This document shows, piece after piece, positions 23,684-32,179 of a stretch of DNA of 64,000 nt (the first letter of the stretch is position 1; every line of letters starts with the position of its first letter). Made by a program: the position numbers and the translations under genes. The DNA comes from a virus. The notes under the pieces were generated by a model that saw only the letters and a program-made list of their open reading frames with translations, was not told the DNA's origin and searched no databases. The stretch covers positions 16,824 through 80,823 of the IMG/VR virus record IMGVR_UViG_3300027773_000004. The stretch is one strand, 5' to 3'.

Positions 23684-26308
23684 ATGGGTGCTCGCTTTTT
23701 GGTTGAAGCCGATCTTGTTTTGAATGACCGCGCCACGCGGCGGCTCCGCGAAATCGGAGCAATGTTTGAGAAGATCGGCCGGCTTGAGAAGGAGTTCGGT
23801 AAGTCCTTTAGTACCCTCGGCGTCGGCCGAGCGGCCAAGGATATGGAACTGTTGTCGCGCACTGCCGCGATAGCAGCAAAATCGTCAAGGGAGCTTGGGG
23901 AGACGCTTCGGACAGTCCGGCTGAATTCCGGCGCAGCCAGCGGTGTCCAGACATTGGCTGGCGATTTGAAGGCGGCCAGGAGTGAAGCGTCGGCTTTGTC
24001 GAAATTGCTTTCGACGCTCCGCGCGCCGCCGCGTGGCACTGGGGGCAGCGTTCCGCCGAGCGGCAGGCCGCCCGCTATCGGTTCAGGGGGGCATGCTCCG
24101 CGCGGTGGACATGCCAGCATGTGGGAACTTGCCCGCCGCGGCTTCTACGCCGTGAATGACATCGAGATGATGGCCAGCATGGCCGGCACCGTCCTCGAAC
24201 CGAGTGTTGAATACGGCCATCAACGATTTCTTGCGCGGCAGATGCTCGGCACGAGTCCGGGCGCCGCAGCCAACTTGGGCCTGATGAACCAAGCCGCCTA
24301 TCGGGTGGCCCGGCAGGTCCCGAACATGTCGGCAGCCTCGGTCATGGCGCTGGAGCGCGAGCTCTATCCGATCATGATGAGCATGTCTCACGGCGGCGAT
24401 CCGATGCCGGAGCTGATGCACTGGCTTCCGGAAGCGGCCAAGTGGAACGCTGTTCTGGCAAACAGCATGGGAGAGAACGCCGGCACGACCGGAGAGCGAG
24501 CCAGCCAGTTCTACAGCGCAATACGCGCCGGCGAGCAGCTCGGTTTTAATACGAGCCCGGAACGCCTCAACAGCTTCATCACGGGCGCAATGCGTGCCGT
24601 AATCGCGTCCGGCGGCAAGATGGGCGCGAATGCGTTCACACAGTTCGCGTCAACAGCCGGGTCCGCCGCTTACATGATGGACCCGGATTTTATCACCCAC
24701 TATCTGCCCGAACTGTTTATGGCGATGGGCAGCGGCTCAAAAGTCGGCACTATGGCACAGACTTTCCAGCGCTCGACATTCGGCCGCGGGACAGTCGCAT
24801 CCATGGAGTTTGCAACGAAGCTTGGCCTGCTTGACCCGCACAAATGGCGCTCAGAGCACGGCCACGTGAAAATTGAGGCTGGTGCTTGGAAAGACGAACT
24901 GCTCAAGATGAACGAGCCGCTGAAATGGGTCGTCAAAGATCTCCTGCCGGCCCTTTCTAACCTCGGCATAGATTGGGGGAAGGCCAAAGCCGGAGACATC
25001 AACGAGCGCGCGAAGGCGATGCGCGCGTTGAACATGGCTTTCAGCGATCGCAAGGCCGTACAGTTCGTCGAAGAACTCCTGGCGCAATATCCGAACATGG
25101 TTCGGACATCAGAAATGGTTAACCAGGTCGGCACCGACTATGACCGCTCCGATCCGAAACAGGCGCTTCAGGCATTCCGGCAACAACTCGACTCGCTCGC
25201 CTCAACGATTGGCTTAGTCACCGACAATCTGGGTGTTGTCAATCTGGCGACGGATGCGCTGAGCTGGATTGCAGAGAAGCGCGCTGCACATCCGAGCATT
25301 GCCCGCGCCACAGAGATCGGCGGGATCGGGGGCATAGGCTTGGCCGGCGGATGGGCAGCTTATCGCCTACTGACGGCAGGCCCTGCTCTTACTGGTGCCG
25401 CCGGAAGGCTCTCCTTGGCGGCGGGCCAGCTCTCGGCGGCCGCGGGCCGGTTAACGGGGAGCACTATAACCGGCGGCCCCGCCAAGGCCGCAGCCGGCGC
25501 CGGTGCTGGGGCAGCAGTCTCGAAAGCAAGTCGCGTCCTACGGCGTTTTGGAGCGTTCGGTGCCGCACTTGGCACAGCGGGCGCTGGATTCCTTGCATAC
25601 GACTACTTGAATAGCATCGACTGGGAGAAGTTTAACAAGATAGAGCCACAATTGCGGAAAAAGGGCTGGTCTTCGCAGAAGATCGGCCAGGCCGAGATGT
25701 GGCAGACGATTTCAGACTACGTTCGGGCGCTTGTTGGCCTTGATCCTGAGCTAACTCCGGAACTGGCCGAAGCGCTTCCTGGATACAAAGCACCGCTAAA
25801 TTTGGATGCTCACAACCGGACCATGCCGCCGTTCATCCGGCGCGCTGGCACGATGGCTGGAGAAATCCCCGGGTTTGTCCCCACACCTGCGGAGCGCAAG
25901 GCGCTGGGCCTCGATTTACACACGATGCCCGTGGCTCGGACGGCTGCTCACGAAGCCGAAGGCGCTTCGTACGCGCTCGGCACCGTCGGCGGGGTCCACG
26001 GCGGCATGGCCGGGGGCGAGGGACACAACCCCGCAGGCGCCGGTGCCGTGGCGGGCGCTCTAGCGGGAGCGGTGGCGGCCCTTCAGGCCGCGGCCGCAGC
26101 CATCCAGGCGACCGCGAGCCGGGCCGTGCAGCTGCAAGGCACCGCGACCCTGACCGGCAACGTCAACATCAACATGGGCCAACTTGGCTCGCAGATCGCG
26201 GCCTTGGCCGCCAAGGGTGTCGCACAAGCCTTGTCCGGCGGCGGCAAGGCTGCTGGCGGTGCCCGGCCTGACTACTCAGGCGGTTCGGTCAAACCCAGTC
26301 CGAACTAA
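23684..26308 (+). CDS. Tape measure protein
   Basis: 874 residues, the longest tail gene. The N terminus is a coiled coil (RRLREIGAMFEKIGRLEKEF). The middle is helical, with two hydrophobic Gly/Ala stretches near residues 545-565 and 620-640 that could insert in the host membrane. The C terminus is Ala/Gly-rich. Tail length should scale with this protein. Its last 15 codons are duplicated, in diverged form, at 26607-26654, showing that an insertion replaced the original 3' end. Confidence 0.9.
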   Translation: MGARFLVEADLVLNDRATRRLREIGAMFEKIGRLEKEFGKSFSTLGVGRAAKDMELLSRTAAIAAKSSRELGETLRTVRLNSGAASGVQTLAGDLKAARSEASALSKLLSTLRAPPRGTGGSVPPSGRPPAIGSGGHAPRGGHASMWELARRGFYAVNDIEMMASMAGTVLEPSVEYGHQRFLARQMLGTSPGAAANLGLMNQAAYRVARQVPNMSAASVMALERELYPIMMSMSHGGDPMPELMHWLPEAAKWNAVLANSMGENAGTTGERASQFYSAIRAGEQLGFNTSPERLNSFITGAMRAVIASGGKMGANAFTQFASTAGSAAYMMDPDFITHYLPELFMAMGSGSKVGTMAQTFQRSTFGRGTVASMEFATKLGLLDPHKWRSEHGHVKIEAGAWKDELLKMNEPLKWVVKDLLPALSNLGIDWGKAKAGDINERAKAMRALNMAFSDRKAVQFVEELLAQYPNMVRTSEMVNQVGTDYDRSDPKQALQAFRQQLDSLASTIGLVTDNLGVVNLATDALSWIAEKRAAHPSIARATEIGGIGGIGLAGGWAAYRLLTAGPALTGAAGRLSLAAGQLSAAAGRLTGSTITGGPAKAAAGAGAGAAVSKASRVLRRFGAFGAALGTAGAGFLAYDYLNSIDWEKFNKIEPQLRKKGWSSQKIGQAEMWQTISDYVRALVGLDPELTPELAEALPGYKAPLNLDAHNRTMPPFIRRAGTMAGEIPGFVPTPAERKALGLDLHTMPVARTAAHEAEGASYALGTVGGVHGGMAGGEGHNPAGAGAVAGALAGAVAALQAAAAAIQATASRAVQLQGTATLTGNVNINMGQLGSQIAALAAKGVAQALSGGGKAAGGARPDYSGGSVKPSPN

Positions 26309-26533
26309 AAAAGCTTTGAGCTTTTCCACGGCGGTGACTGCGGGTGGATAAGTCGATGTGCCAAGCTTTTCGATCCATCCCGCGATGTCTGCCTCCGATA
26401 AAATATTTTTGTCCAATAGTGACTTCATCAAAAACTCGACCACAAGCATCACGTGATCTGGCAATTTCTCAAGCGCACCTGCCATTATAGTCAACTGCTC
26501 TTTAGTAAAGGGAGTGCCCTCTTCCGGCGTCAC
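26276..26533 (-). CDS. Hypothetical protein inserted at the tape measure 3' end
   Basis: Minus strand, 85 residues from a GTG at 26533 with GGAG nine bases upstream; a TTG at 26548 is an alternative. The product is helical and acidic (FTKEQLTIMAGALEKLPDHV, LVVEFLMKSLLDKNIL). It overlaps the tape measure end by 33 bases. The DNA is clearly more AT-rich than its surroundings, as expected of an acquired cassette. Confidence 0.6.
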   Translation of the reverse strand: MTPEEGTPFTKEQLTIMAGALEKLPDHVMLVVEFLMKSLLDKNILSEADIAGWIEKLGTSTYPPAVTAVEKLKAFLVRTGFDRTA

Positions 26534-26606
26534 GGGCTGTTGCTCCAAACTTTACGCGATAGGAGTAAGCGTAGTGGCCGCAATGGTGCCTGACAAGCTG
26601 GATTTC

Positions 26607-26654
26607 GCGCGGCCCGACACGTCCGGCGGTTCGGCGCGGCCGTCGCCGAACTGA
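26607..26654 (+). pseudogene. Remnant of the original tape measure C terminus
   Basis: In frame this stretch codes ARPDTSGGSARPSPN and a stop, nearly identical to the tape measure ending ARPDYSGGSVKPSPN at 26261-26308. The two copies flank the minus-strand cassette, so the insertion carried a replacement 3' end and left the old one behind. Confidence 0.7.
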
Positions 26655-26676
26655 TTTCCCAAGAGGGTCCCCGATC

Positions 26677-26856
26677 ATGAATACGATGGCGTGGGCGCTC
26701 GTCGCGGTGTGGCTGAGTTCGGGTCACGTCGAGGCCGATCTGATCCGCTACTACGCGCAGCAGCAGGACTGCGAGTACGCCGCAAAGACGCTGTCGATCG
26801 AGGTCCAGCCGATGCTTTGCTTGGGCACGACGATCGTCGATCGCGCGCGGCGGTAA
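26677..26856 (+). CDS. Small hypothetical protein
   Basis: 59 residues: a short hydrophobic N terminus (MAWALVAVWLSSG) and a soluble part with two cysteines (QQQDCEYAAKTL, MLCLGTT). An AAGAGGG site precedes the ATG. It may be exported. No family recognised. Confidence 0.5.
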   Translation: MNTMAWALVAVWLSSGHVEADLIRYYAQQQDCEYAAKTLSIEVQPMLCLGTTIVDRARR

Positions 26857-26865
26857 TTCTCCGCC

Positions 26866-27414
26866 ATGGAGCTTTTTCCCGTCCAGATCGGGCAGTTCAC
26901 GGCCCGCGGCGGCTCAGTCCCCGACAAGAACATCAACTTCGGCGGCGCGCAGCGGCTCGGCGTCCACCAATTGCCGGGCGGCGTGCGTATCGTCGACGTG
27001 ATGGGGCCGAGCGACGACGACATCCACTGGAAGGGCACGCTCTATTCCGACGATGTCGGCGACGCCGTCGCGGCGGCGTTGGAAATCGACCAGATGCGGC
27101 AGACCGGCACCCCGGTCACGCTGTCGTGGGATGTGCTTTCCTATACGGTCGTCATCGCGCACTTCAAACCGGAGTTCGAATTCGTCTCGCGGGTGCCGTT
27201 CGAGATGGTCATCAAGGTCATCGACGATCCGCAGTCGCCTGCCGATCAGAACGGCACGGGCGACCTCGATACCCTGGTCGCCGGCGACATGACCAACACG
27301 CTGAACTCGGCGACACAGCTCAACATGACCGTGCCGAGCGCGATGCCGTCGCCGTTCTCCGCCTCCTTCGGCTCGGCGCAGCCGGCCAATCAGGCGATCA
27401 CGTGGAACGGATAG
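26866..27414 (+). CDS. Tail/baseplate protein downstream of tape measure
   Basis: 182 residues. The sequence opens with MELFPVQIGQFTARGGSVPDK and has beta-rich segments (VRIVDVMGPSDDDIHWKG, VTLSWDVLSYTVVIAHF, VPFEMVIKVIDDP). Proteins with this pattern, encoded between the tape measure and LysM protein, are baseplate hub or DNA-circularisation-like tail proteins. Its role is assigned from gene order and pattern. Confidence 0.65.
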   Translation: MELFPVQIGQFTARGGSVPDKNINFGGAQRLGVHQLPGGVRIVDVMGPSDDDIHWKGTLYSDDVGDAVAAALEIDQMRQTGTPVTLSWDVLSYTVVIAHFKPEFEFVSRVPFEMVIKVIDDPQSPADQNGTGDLDTLVAGDMTNTLNSATQLNMTVPSAMPSPFSASFGSAQPANQAITWNG

Positions 27415-27437
27415 GCCCAAAAAAAGGAGCCGCCAAA

Positions 27438-27509
27438 ATGCAGAAGCTGGTGCTGATCGCGCTGGTCAGTGTCGCGGTCGATCACTACGAGCAGCATCGG
27501 GACCGCTGA
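27438..27509 (+). CDS. 23-residue peptide
   Basis: A strong AAAAAGGAG site precedes the ATG at 27438. The product is a short hydrophobic segment (LVLIALVSVAV) with a polar tail. It could be a membrane peptide or a leader ORF; support is the ribosome-binding site alone. Confidence 0.35.
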   Translation: MQKLVLIALVSVAVDHYEQHRDR

Positions 27510-27534
27510 GCGCATCGCGGAACGGCAGCAAGCC

Positions 27535-27870
27535 ATGACGATCGATCTGACGCAGCTCGCCACCGATCTGACGACGCTGCGCCAGACGGTTCAGGCCAAC
27601 GGCCCGTTCGTCGGCGAGAGCCAGGCCGGCATGGCGCCTGTCATCGCCGCGCTCGACAGCTGCATCGGCGATGTCGAGAGCGCGCTGGCGCAGGCCGAGA
27701 CGCAGATGATCGGTGATACCGTCGCGGGGGTCGTCTCCGGCGTGGACGGTGCGGTCAACGCCGCCGCCTTCCTTGCCTATCAGTCCACCGCCGATCAGGC
27801 GCCCGACCTCATCGACATGCAGTCCTACCTCAACCGCATGGCGATCAACCTTGAGGCCGGGGCCGTGTGA
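27535..27870 (+). CDS. Hypothetical helical tail-module protein
   Basis: 111 residues, mostly helical (LTQLATDLTTLRQTVQANG, IAALDSCIGDVESALAQAETQ). It ends with a stop overlapping the start of the LysM gene. It is probably a small tail assembly or baseplate protein, but no family was recognised. Confidence 0.55.
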   Translation: MTIDLTQLATDLTTLRQTVQANGPFVGESQAGMAPVIAALDSCIGDVESALAQAETQMIGDTVAGVVSGVDGAVNAAAFLAYQSTADQAPDLIDMQSYLNRMAINLEAGAV

Positions 27871-28097
27871 TGGCCGGGGTCGCCCTCGTCAACGGCGGCG
27901 TGCTCGCGCCGGCGCCGCAGAAGACGCTCCGCGTCATCGGCGGCAACCTGTTCCGCATCGCGCTCGACGAACTCGGCGACGCGACGCAATGGGATCGGAT
28001 CGCGGTGCTGAACGGCCTGACCGACCCGTGGATTCAGGGGTCCGTGACTTTGCTGATCCCGTCGAAGCTCGACACGGGAGGCCAGCCTGTCGTCTAA
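27870..28097 (+). CDS. LysM-like tail protein (gpX type)
   Basis: 75 residues from the ATG at 27870 (TGATG coupling). LRVIGGNLFRIALDELGDATQWDRIAVLNG is quoted only in parts: GGNLFRIA, DATQWDRIAVLNGL and VTLLIPS. These match the LysM fold of gpX-type tail proteins, which bind the hub or peptidoglycan during baseplate assembly. It precedes the hub gene, as in Mu- and P2-like phages. Confidence 0.75.
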   Translation: MAGVALVNGGVLAPAPQKTLRVIGGNLFRIALDELGDATQWDRIAVLNGLTDPWIQGSVTLLIPSKLDTGGQPVV

Positions 28098-29274
28098 CGT
28101 CCAGTCGCAGGTCCGCCGACCGCTGGGGCGGGTCACCGCGAACGGCACGCCGCTGCGCTTCGAGTCGTTCCACGTTACCAAGACCTCGAACCACAAGAGC
28201 GACCATTTCACCGTCGAGTTGCCGCTGTTCGACGCCAAGGCGCCATTCGACTGGAAATGGTGGTCGGAACAGGCCGAGATAGAGATCGAAATCTCCATTT
28301 CGTTGGCCCAGAACGCCAGCAATGACGGCGGCGGCCAGTGGACCTCGCTGATCACCGGGCCGGTCGAGAAGCAAACCCTGACGCCGCTCGCCGGCGAGGG
28401 CGGGGGCGAGCACGAAGGCGGCCACGCCGGCCACGAGGCAAAGCTCGTCATCACCGGCCGCGACTATGCCGGGCAGCTGATCGACTCGCGGATGGACGAG
28501 GGTTTCGAGGGCAACCCCGTCTCGAACCAGCAGATCATCGGCAAAATCCAGCAGAACCATCCCGAGCTGAACATCTCGATCCAGGGGGCGGGCGACGATG
28601 GCGGCGACGCCGTGGGGGACCCGTACAACCAGGACCAGCATCGGCTGTTTCTGAACCGCTCGGAATGGGATGTGCTGACCGGGATCGCCGACCACGAGGC
28701 GCTCGACATCACGGTGCAGGGCAAAAACATCACCCTGGCCCCACCCGATGCCGCAGACGCCGGCAGCGACTTCAAGGTCTACTACTCGCCGCCGCGGATC
28801 AGCCAAGGCACTTCGGGTTCGTTCAGCCCGGCCTCGGCCAATGTTGAGTCGCTGACCCTGACGCGCGACCTGCAGGTCTCGAAAGGGATCGACAGCAAGG
28901 TTCAGAGCTTCCACGCCAAGACCGGCAAGTCGCACACCTCGCTGAGCAAATACCGCGGCCGGCACTCGAACAAGCCGCTGGCCTACCACCACAACATCCC
29001 CGGCATGACCAAGTCGCAGTCGGGGAAGCACGCGCGCAACAAGGCCGACCAGCTGTCGAAATTCGAGAAGGAAATTTCCTTCCACCTGCCGGGCGACCCG
29101 AGCCTGACGCCAAAGTTCACCGTCACCCTGTCCGGCACCGGGACGGCGTTCGACCAGCCCTACCACGTCAACGAGATCACCCATTCGTTCGACGTGCGGT
29201 CGGGCTACACGATGCACGTCACGGCACGCGACAAGGACAGCCAAGGCTCGGTCGGGTCGGCGGAGAGCAGCTAG
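28087..29274 (+). CDS. Baseplate hub protein (gpD/gp27-like), probable CTG start
   Basis: 395 residues if started at CTG 28087, which has GGGAGG five bases upstream. The frame has no ATG, GTG or TTG after its last upstream stop until a TTG at 28219, yet the region before it codes plausible hub sequence (VRRPLGRVTANGTPLRFESF, HFTVELPLFDA). The rest has hub features: LITGPVEKQTLTPL, NQDQHRLFLNRSEWDVL, GTAFDQPYHVNEITHSFD. It would form the trimeric hub above the spike. Confidence 0.75.
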   Translation: MSSNVQSQVRRPLGRVTANGTPLRFESFHVTKTSNHKSDHFTVELPLFDAKAPFDWKWWSEQAEIEIEISISLAQNASNDGGGQWTSLITGPVEKQTLTPLAGEGGGEHEGGHAGHEAKLVITGRDYAGQLIDSRMDEGFEGNPVSNQQIIGKIQQNHPELNISIQGAGDDGGDAVGDPYNQDQHRLFLNRSEWDVLTGIADHEALDITVQGKNITLAPPDAADAGSDFKVYYSPPRISQGTSGSFSPASANVESLTLTRDLQVSKGIDSKVQSFHAKTGKSHTSLSKYRGRHSNKPLAYHHNIPGMTKSQSGKHARNKADQLSKFEKEISFHLPGDPSLTPKFTVTLSGTGTAFDQPYHVNEITHSFDVRSGYTMHVTARDKDSQGSVGSAESS

Positions 29275-29874
29275 ATGTCGGCCTTCGATCATTTCTTCGA
29301 GGCGATCGTGCGCCGCGTCCAGGACCTCGTGCGCGACGAGGTCGAGCGGGTGATCCGCTTGCAGCCGACAGCCCGGCACTCGCTCGTCAACGCGTTCGAC
29401 CCGAAGACCTGGTCGGCCAAGTACGCGATCCAGCCGGAGGGCGTCGTCACCGGGTGGTCGCCGATGCACGCGCCGTGGGTGGGCGACGGTTACGGCTTCT
29501 TTGCCCCGCCCGCCGTGGGGCCGGATCAGGGCGACCAGATTTTCCACGCCTTCCCGCAGTTCGGGGCCAACGAGGGCTTCGGCGTCACCCGCGCCTGGGA
29601 TGCGCGCAAGAAAATCCCCGACGCCGTGAAGCAGCTACAGGCTGGAGAACTGATGCTGATCGATAAGCAGGGGTCGATGTATTCGATGACGAAGGACGGC
29701 TCGCTGACCCTGCAAGGGAAGGTCAAGATCGTCACGTCGGCGCCCGATTACACGCACACGGCTCAGAATACGTGGACGACGAACACGCCCAACGCGACCT
29801 TCAAGAACGGCGGCTCGACGCAGCCGGTCAAGCTCGCTGACGGGTCCAATTCCACCGTACTGTTTGCACAGTAA
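29275..29874 (+). CDS. Baseplate spike protein (gpV/Mu gp45-like)
   Basis: 199 residues. An N-terminal helix (FFEAIVRRVQDLVRDEVERVI) is followed by an OB-type domain (ALVNAFDPKTWSAKYAIQPE region, then PDQGDQIFHAFPQFGANEGF) and a C-terminal repetitive beta part (MYSMTKDGSLTLQGKVKIV). This matches trimeric spike proteins of contractile tails that puncture the outer membrane. It follows the hub gene directly. Confidence 0.75.
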   Translation: MSAFDHFFEAIVRRVQDLVRDEVERVIRLQPTARHSLVNAFDPKTWSAKYAIQPEGVVTGWSPMHAPWVGDGYGFFAPPAVGPDQGDQIFHAFPQFGANEGFGVTRAWDARKKIPDAVKQLQAGELMLIDKQGSMYSMTKDGSLTLQGKVKIVTSAPDYTHTAQNTWTTNTPNATFKNGGSTQPVKLADGSNSTVLFAQ

Positions 29875-29886
29875 ATCGGAGCTACC

Positions 29887-30162
29887 ATGATGAGGTTGAG
29901 CATCAAGGCGAAGGCGCAAGATAGCATTCTGATCGGGCGAGATACTGAGATCAGGGATGAGAACGGTGATTTGATTCCCGGCCTTATTACCGGGTATCGC
30001 ATTTCTTGCCCAACGGCCGACGATGTAATCACGGCAGAGATATACTATAGCCTAGCGGGTAGGCTCGATTTTGAGGACGTGCCCGCGATCTTCTGGCCGG
30101 CGGACGAAGCGGCTCTGAACGCGGCGGCTGAGCGACTTGGATTCAGGGTCATCCCGGAATAA
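29887..30162 (+). CDS. Hypothetical small protein, likely moron
   Basis: 91 residues. The DNA is markedly more AT-rich than its neighbours (codons such as ATA, CTA, TAT). The product (DSILIGRDTEIRDENGDLIPG, then VITAEIYYSLAGRLDFEDVP) is a small soluble protein without a known family. It sits between spike and gpW genes, with its stop overlapping the next start, suggesting a recent insertion. Confidence 0.55.
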   Translation: MMRLSIKAKAQDSILIGRDTEIRDENGDLIPGLITGYRISCPTADDVITAEIYYSLAGRLDFEDVPAIFWPADEAALNAAAERLGFRVIPE

Positions 30163-30563
30163 TGGCCGACATCTCGATCGGCCAGTACGGCTGGGCCGCC
30201 GATCTGGTGCAGACGCCCTCGGGCGATCTTCAGACGGTTGACGGCTCCGCGCTCGGCACGCAGCGGGTGATCCGCCGTCTCTTGACCCCGAAGCGTGCCT
30301 TGCTGGCGCATCCCGAGTACGGCGCGGGGCTGCCGGAGAAGATCGGTTCGACCCGGAACGTGCGCACGATCACCGGCATCGTCCGGGCGCAGATGTACCA
30401 GGAGGCGGCGGTGGCGCACTCGCCGCAGCCGGCGGTCGAAATCCAGGAAATCCCCGCCGGGTCGGGCGAGCAGATCGTCAACATCAAGTACCAGGACGCC
30501 GAGTCGGGCGCCCCGATGCTGCTCACGTTCAATCCGGCGGTCGGCAACAGCAACGGCGGGTAG
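30162..30563 (+). CDS. Baseplate wedge protein (gpW/gp25-like)
   Basis: 133 residues. TPSGDLQTVDGSALGTQRVIRRLLTPK, cut here to GDLQTVDGS and VIRRLLTPKRALLAHPEYG, followed by GLPEKIG matches the gp25/gpW family, a lysozyme-like wedge component. It is followed by gpJ, the universal order in contractile tails. Confidence 0.85.
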   Translation: MADISIGQYGWAADLVQTPSGDLQTVDGSALGTQRVIRRLLTPKRALLAHPEYGAGLPEKIGSTRNVRTITGIVRAQMYQEAAVAHSPQPAVEIQEIPAGSGEQIVNIKYQDAESGAPMLLTFNPAVGNSNGG

Positions 30564-30566
30564 ATC

Positions 30567-31799
30567 ATGGCGATTGCCCTGCCGACGATCGTTACCCGCT
30601 CGTTCCAGCAGTTCGTCCAATCGTTCGCCGCCGCCGCGCAAGCGGCTTCAAAGACGGCGCTCGACTTCTCGGTCGGCTCTGTGGGCTTGGCGATCGGCGA
30701 GGCCTCGTCCTTCATGGCGCTGTGGTTTCAGCGCATGGGGCTGCGGCTCTTGGCATTGACGCGGGCCCAGACCTCCACCGGCGCCGACCTCGACAGCTGG
30801 ATGGCGCAGTGGCCGTTGCCGATCGGCCAGAGCGCCTTCACCCGCCTGCCGGCGACCTACGCCACCGGGACCGTCACCTTCACGCGGGGCGACACATCGT
30901 TGCAAGGTGTCGTCACGATCGGCCCGGCGGGCACGGCGCAATTGCAAAGCGCCGACGGCACGCAGGGCTTCACCGTCACCCTCGACACGGCGAACGCCTA
31001 CTACAACCCGGCGACCGGCAGCTATGTCTGCCCGGCCGGCACCGCGAGCATCATCGTCCCGGCGGTCGCGGTCAATGCGGGCACGGTCGGCAACGTCGCC
31101 GCCAACACGATCACCTCCATCGTCGACGGCACGATCAGCAATTTCGACTCGGTCACGAATGTCGCCGCCTTTACCGGCGGCATGGCGGCCGAGAACGACG
31201 ACGCCTTCCGCCAGCGCTTCCAGCTCGCGATCGCGGCATTGCCCTCCGCCGACGAAACCGCAATCGAAAGCGCCATCGCCAACGTCCAGCAGGGGCTGTT
31301 CTACCTGCTCGTCGAGAACAAGGACTACCCCGGCCTCGGCACCGACTACGGCTCGTTCTTCGTCGTCATCGACGACGGCTCACACAACCCGCCGTCGAGC
31401 CTCCTGACCGCCGTCTACAACGCCATCTACGCTGTTCGGGCGTTCACGGTGCGGCCGCAGGGCGTCTACGGCCCCACGACCGTGACGGTGAGCCTATCCG
31501 GGACGATCACTTCGGCGCCTGGCCTCAACCACGGCACGGTGGTGCAGGCGGTCGACGCTGCCTGGGCAAACTGGCTCAACACGATGTGGCAGAGCTGGGT
31601 CGCCTACCTCCAGACCCTGCCGGCCGGCACCGCGCCGACGCCGATCACGGTGTCCGTCGCCGCGGCGGTCGATGTCGCGCTGTCGGTTCCGGGCGTCATC
31701 AACGTCAGCGTCCCCTCGGTGCTGATCAACGGCTCCAATGCCGATCTGGCGCTGACCCTGATCCAGGTGCCCGTGCCGGGCACGGTCGCCGCCGCCTGA
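30567..31799 (+). CDS. Baseplate J-like protein
   Basis: 410 residues. DFSVGSVGLAIGEASSFMALW, STGADLDSWMAQWPL, TGTVTFTRGDTS, VGNVAANTITSI and AENDDAFRQRFQLAI are typical of gpJ/gp6-type wedge proteins. The C-terminal half has alternating beta segments (VTVSLSGTI, VINVSVPSVL). It would form the periphery of the baseplate. Confidence 0.9.
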   Translation: MAIALPTIVTRSFQQFVQSFAAAAQAASKTALDFSVGSVGLAIGEASSFMALWFQRMGLRLLALTRAQTSTGADLDSWMAQWPLPIGQSAFTRLPATYATGTVTFTRGDTSLQGVVTIGPAGTAQLQSADGTQGFTVTLDTANAYYNPATGSYVCPAGTASIIVPAVAVNAGTVGNVAANTITSIVDGTISNFDSVTNVAAFTGGMAAENDDAFRQRFQLAIAALPSADETAIESAIANVQQGLFYLLVENKDYPGLGTDYGSFFVVIDDGSHNPPSSLLTAVYNAIYAVRAFTVRPQGVYGPTTVTVSLSGTITSAPGLNHGTVVQAVDAAWANWLNTMWQSWVAYLQTLPAGTAPTPITVSVAAAVDVALSVPGVINVSVPSVLINGSNADLALTLIQVPVPGTVAAA

Positions 31800-31818
31800 G
31801 GCTCGGGAGAAAGAGGCC

Positions 31819-32175
31819 ATGGATGTGCGCCACGATGCGCTCCTCGCCGAGCTGGAGGCGCGCGGCTGGCTCGCCGGAGCCTTCCACCAGACGCATTATC
31901 CGAACGGCGCCATCGTGCTGTCGTTCGGCGGCGGTGAGGACGGCGGCGAGACGGCGACGATCGCGGTCTTCGCGATCCCCGACCGCCACGCCTTCAGCAA
32001 CATCCGCGGCCGGATCACGCGCAATGCGGTGAAAGGCGAGGGCTATGGCCTCGCGTTTGCCGCCGGTGGCCGGCGGCTCGACCGCAAGGCCGCGACCGCA
32101 TCCGAAGCGGTCGATGTGATGGAGGAATGGCGCGCCAACCTGAGCGAGGCGCAGCGCGAGACCTTCGGAGCCTGA
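31819..32175 (+). CDS. Hypothetical baseplate-module protein
   Basis: 118 residues, alpha/beta (HDALLAELEARGWLAGAFH, ETATIAVFAIPDRHAFSNI, VDVMEEWRANLSEAQRETFG). It lies between gpJ and the gpI-like gene. No family recognised. Confidence 0.55.
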   Translation: MDVRHDALLAELEARGWLAGAFHQTHYPNGAIVLSFGGGEDGGETATIAVFAIPDRHAFSNIRGRITRNAVKGEGYGLAFAAGGRRLDRKAATASEAVDVMEEWRANLSEAQRETFGA

Positions 32176-32179
32176 ATCC

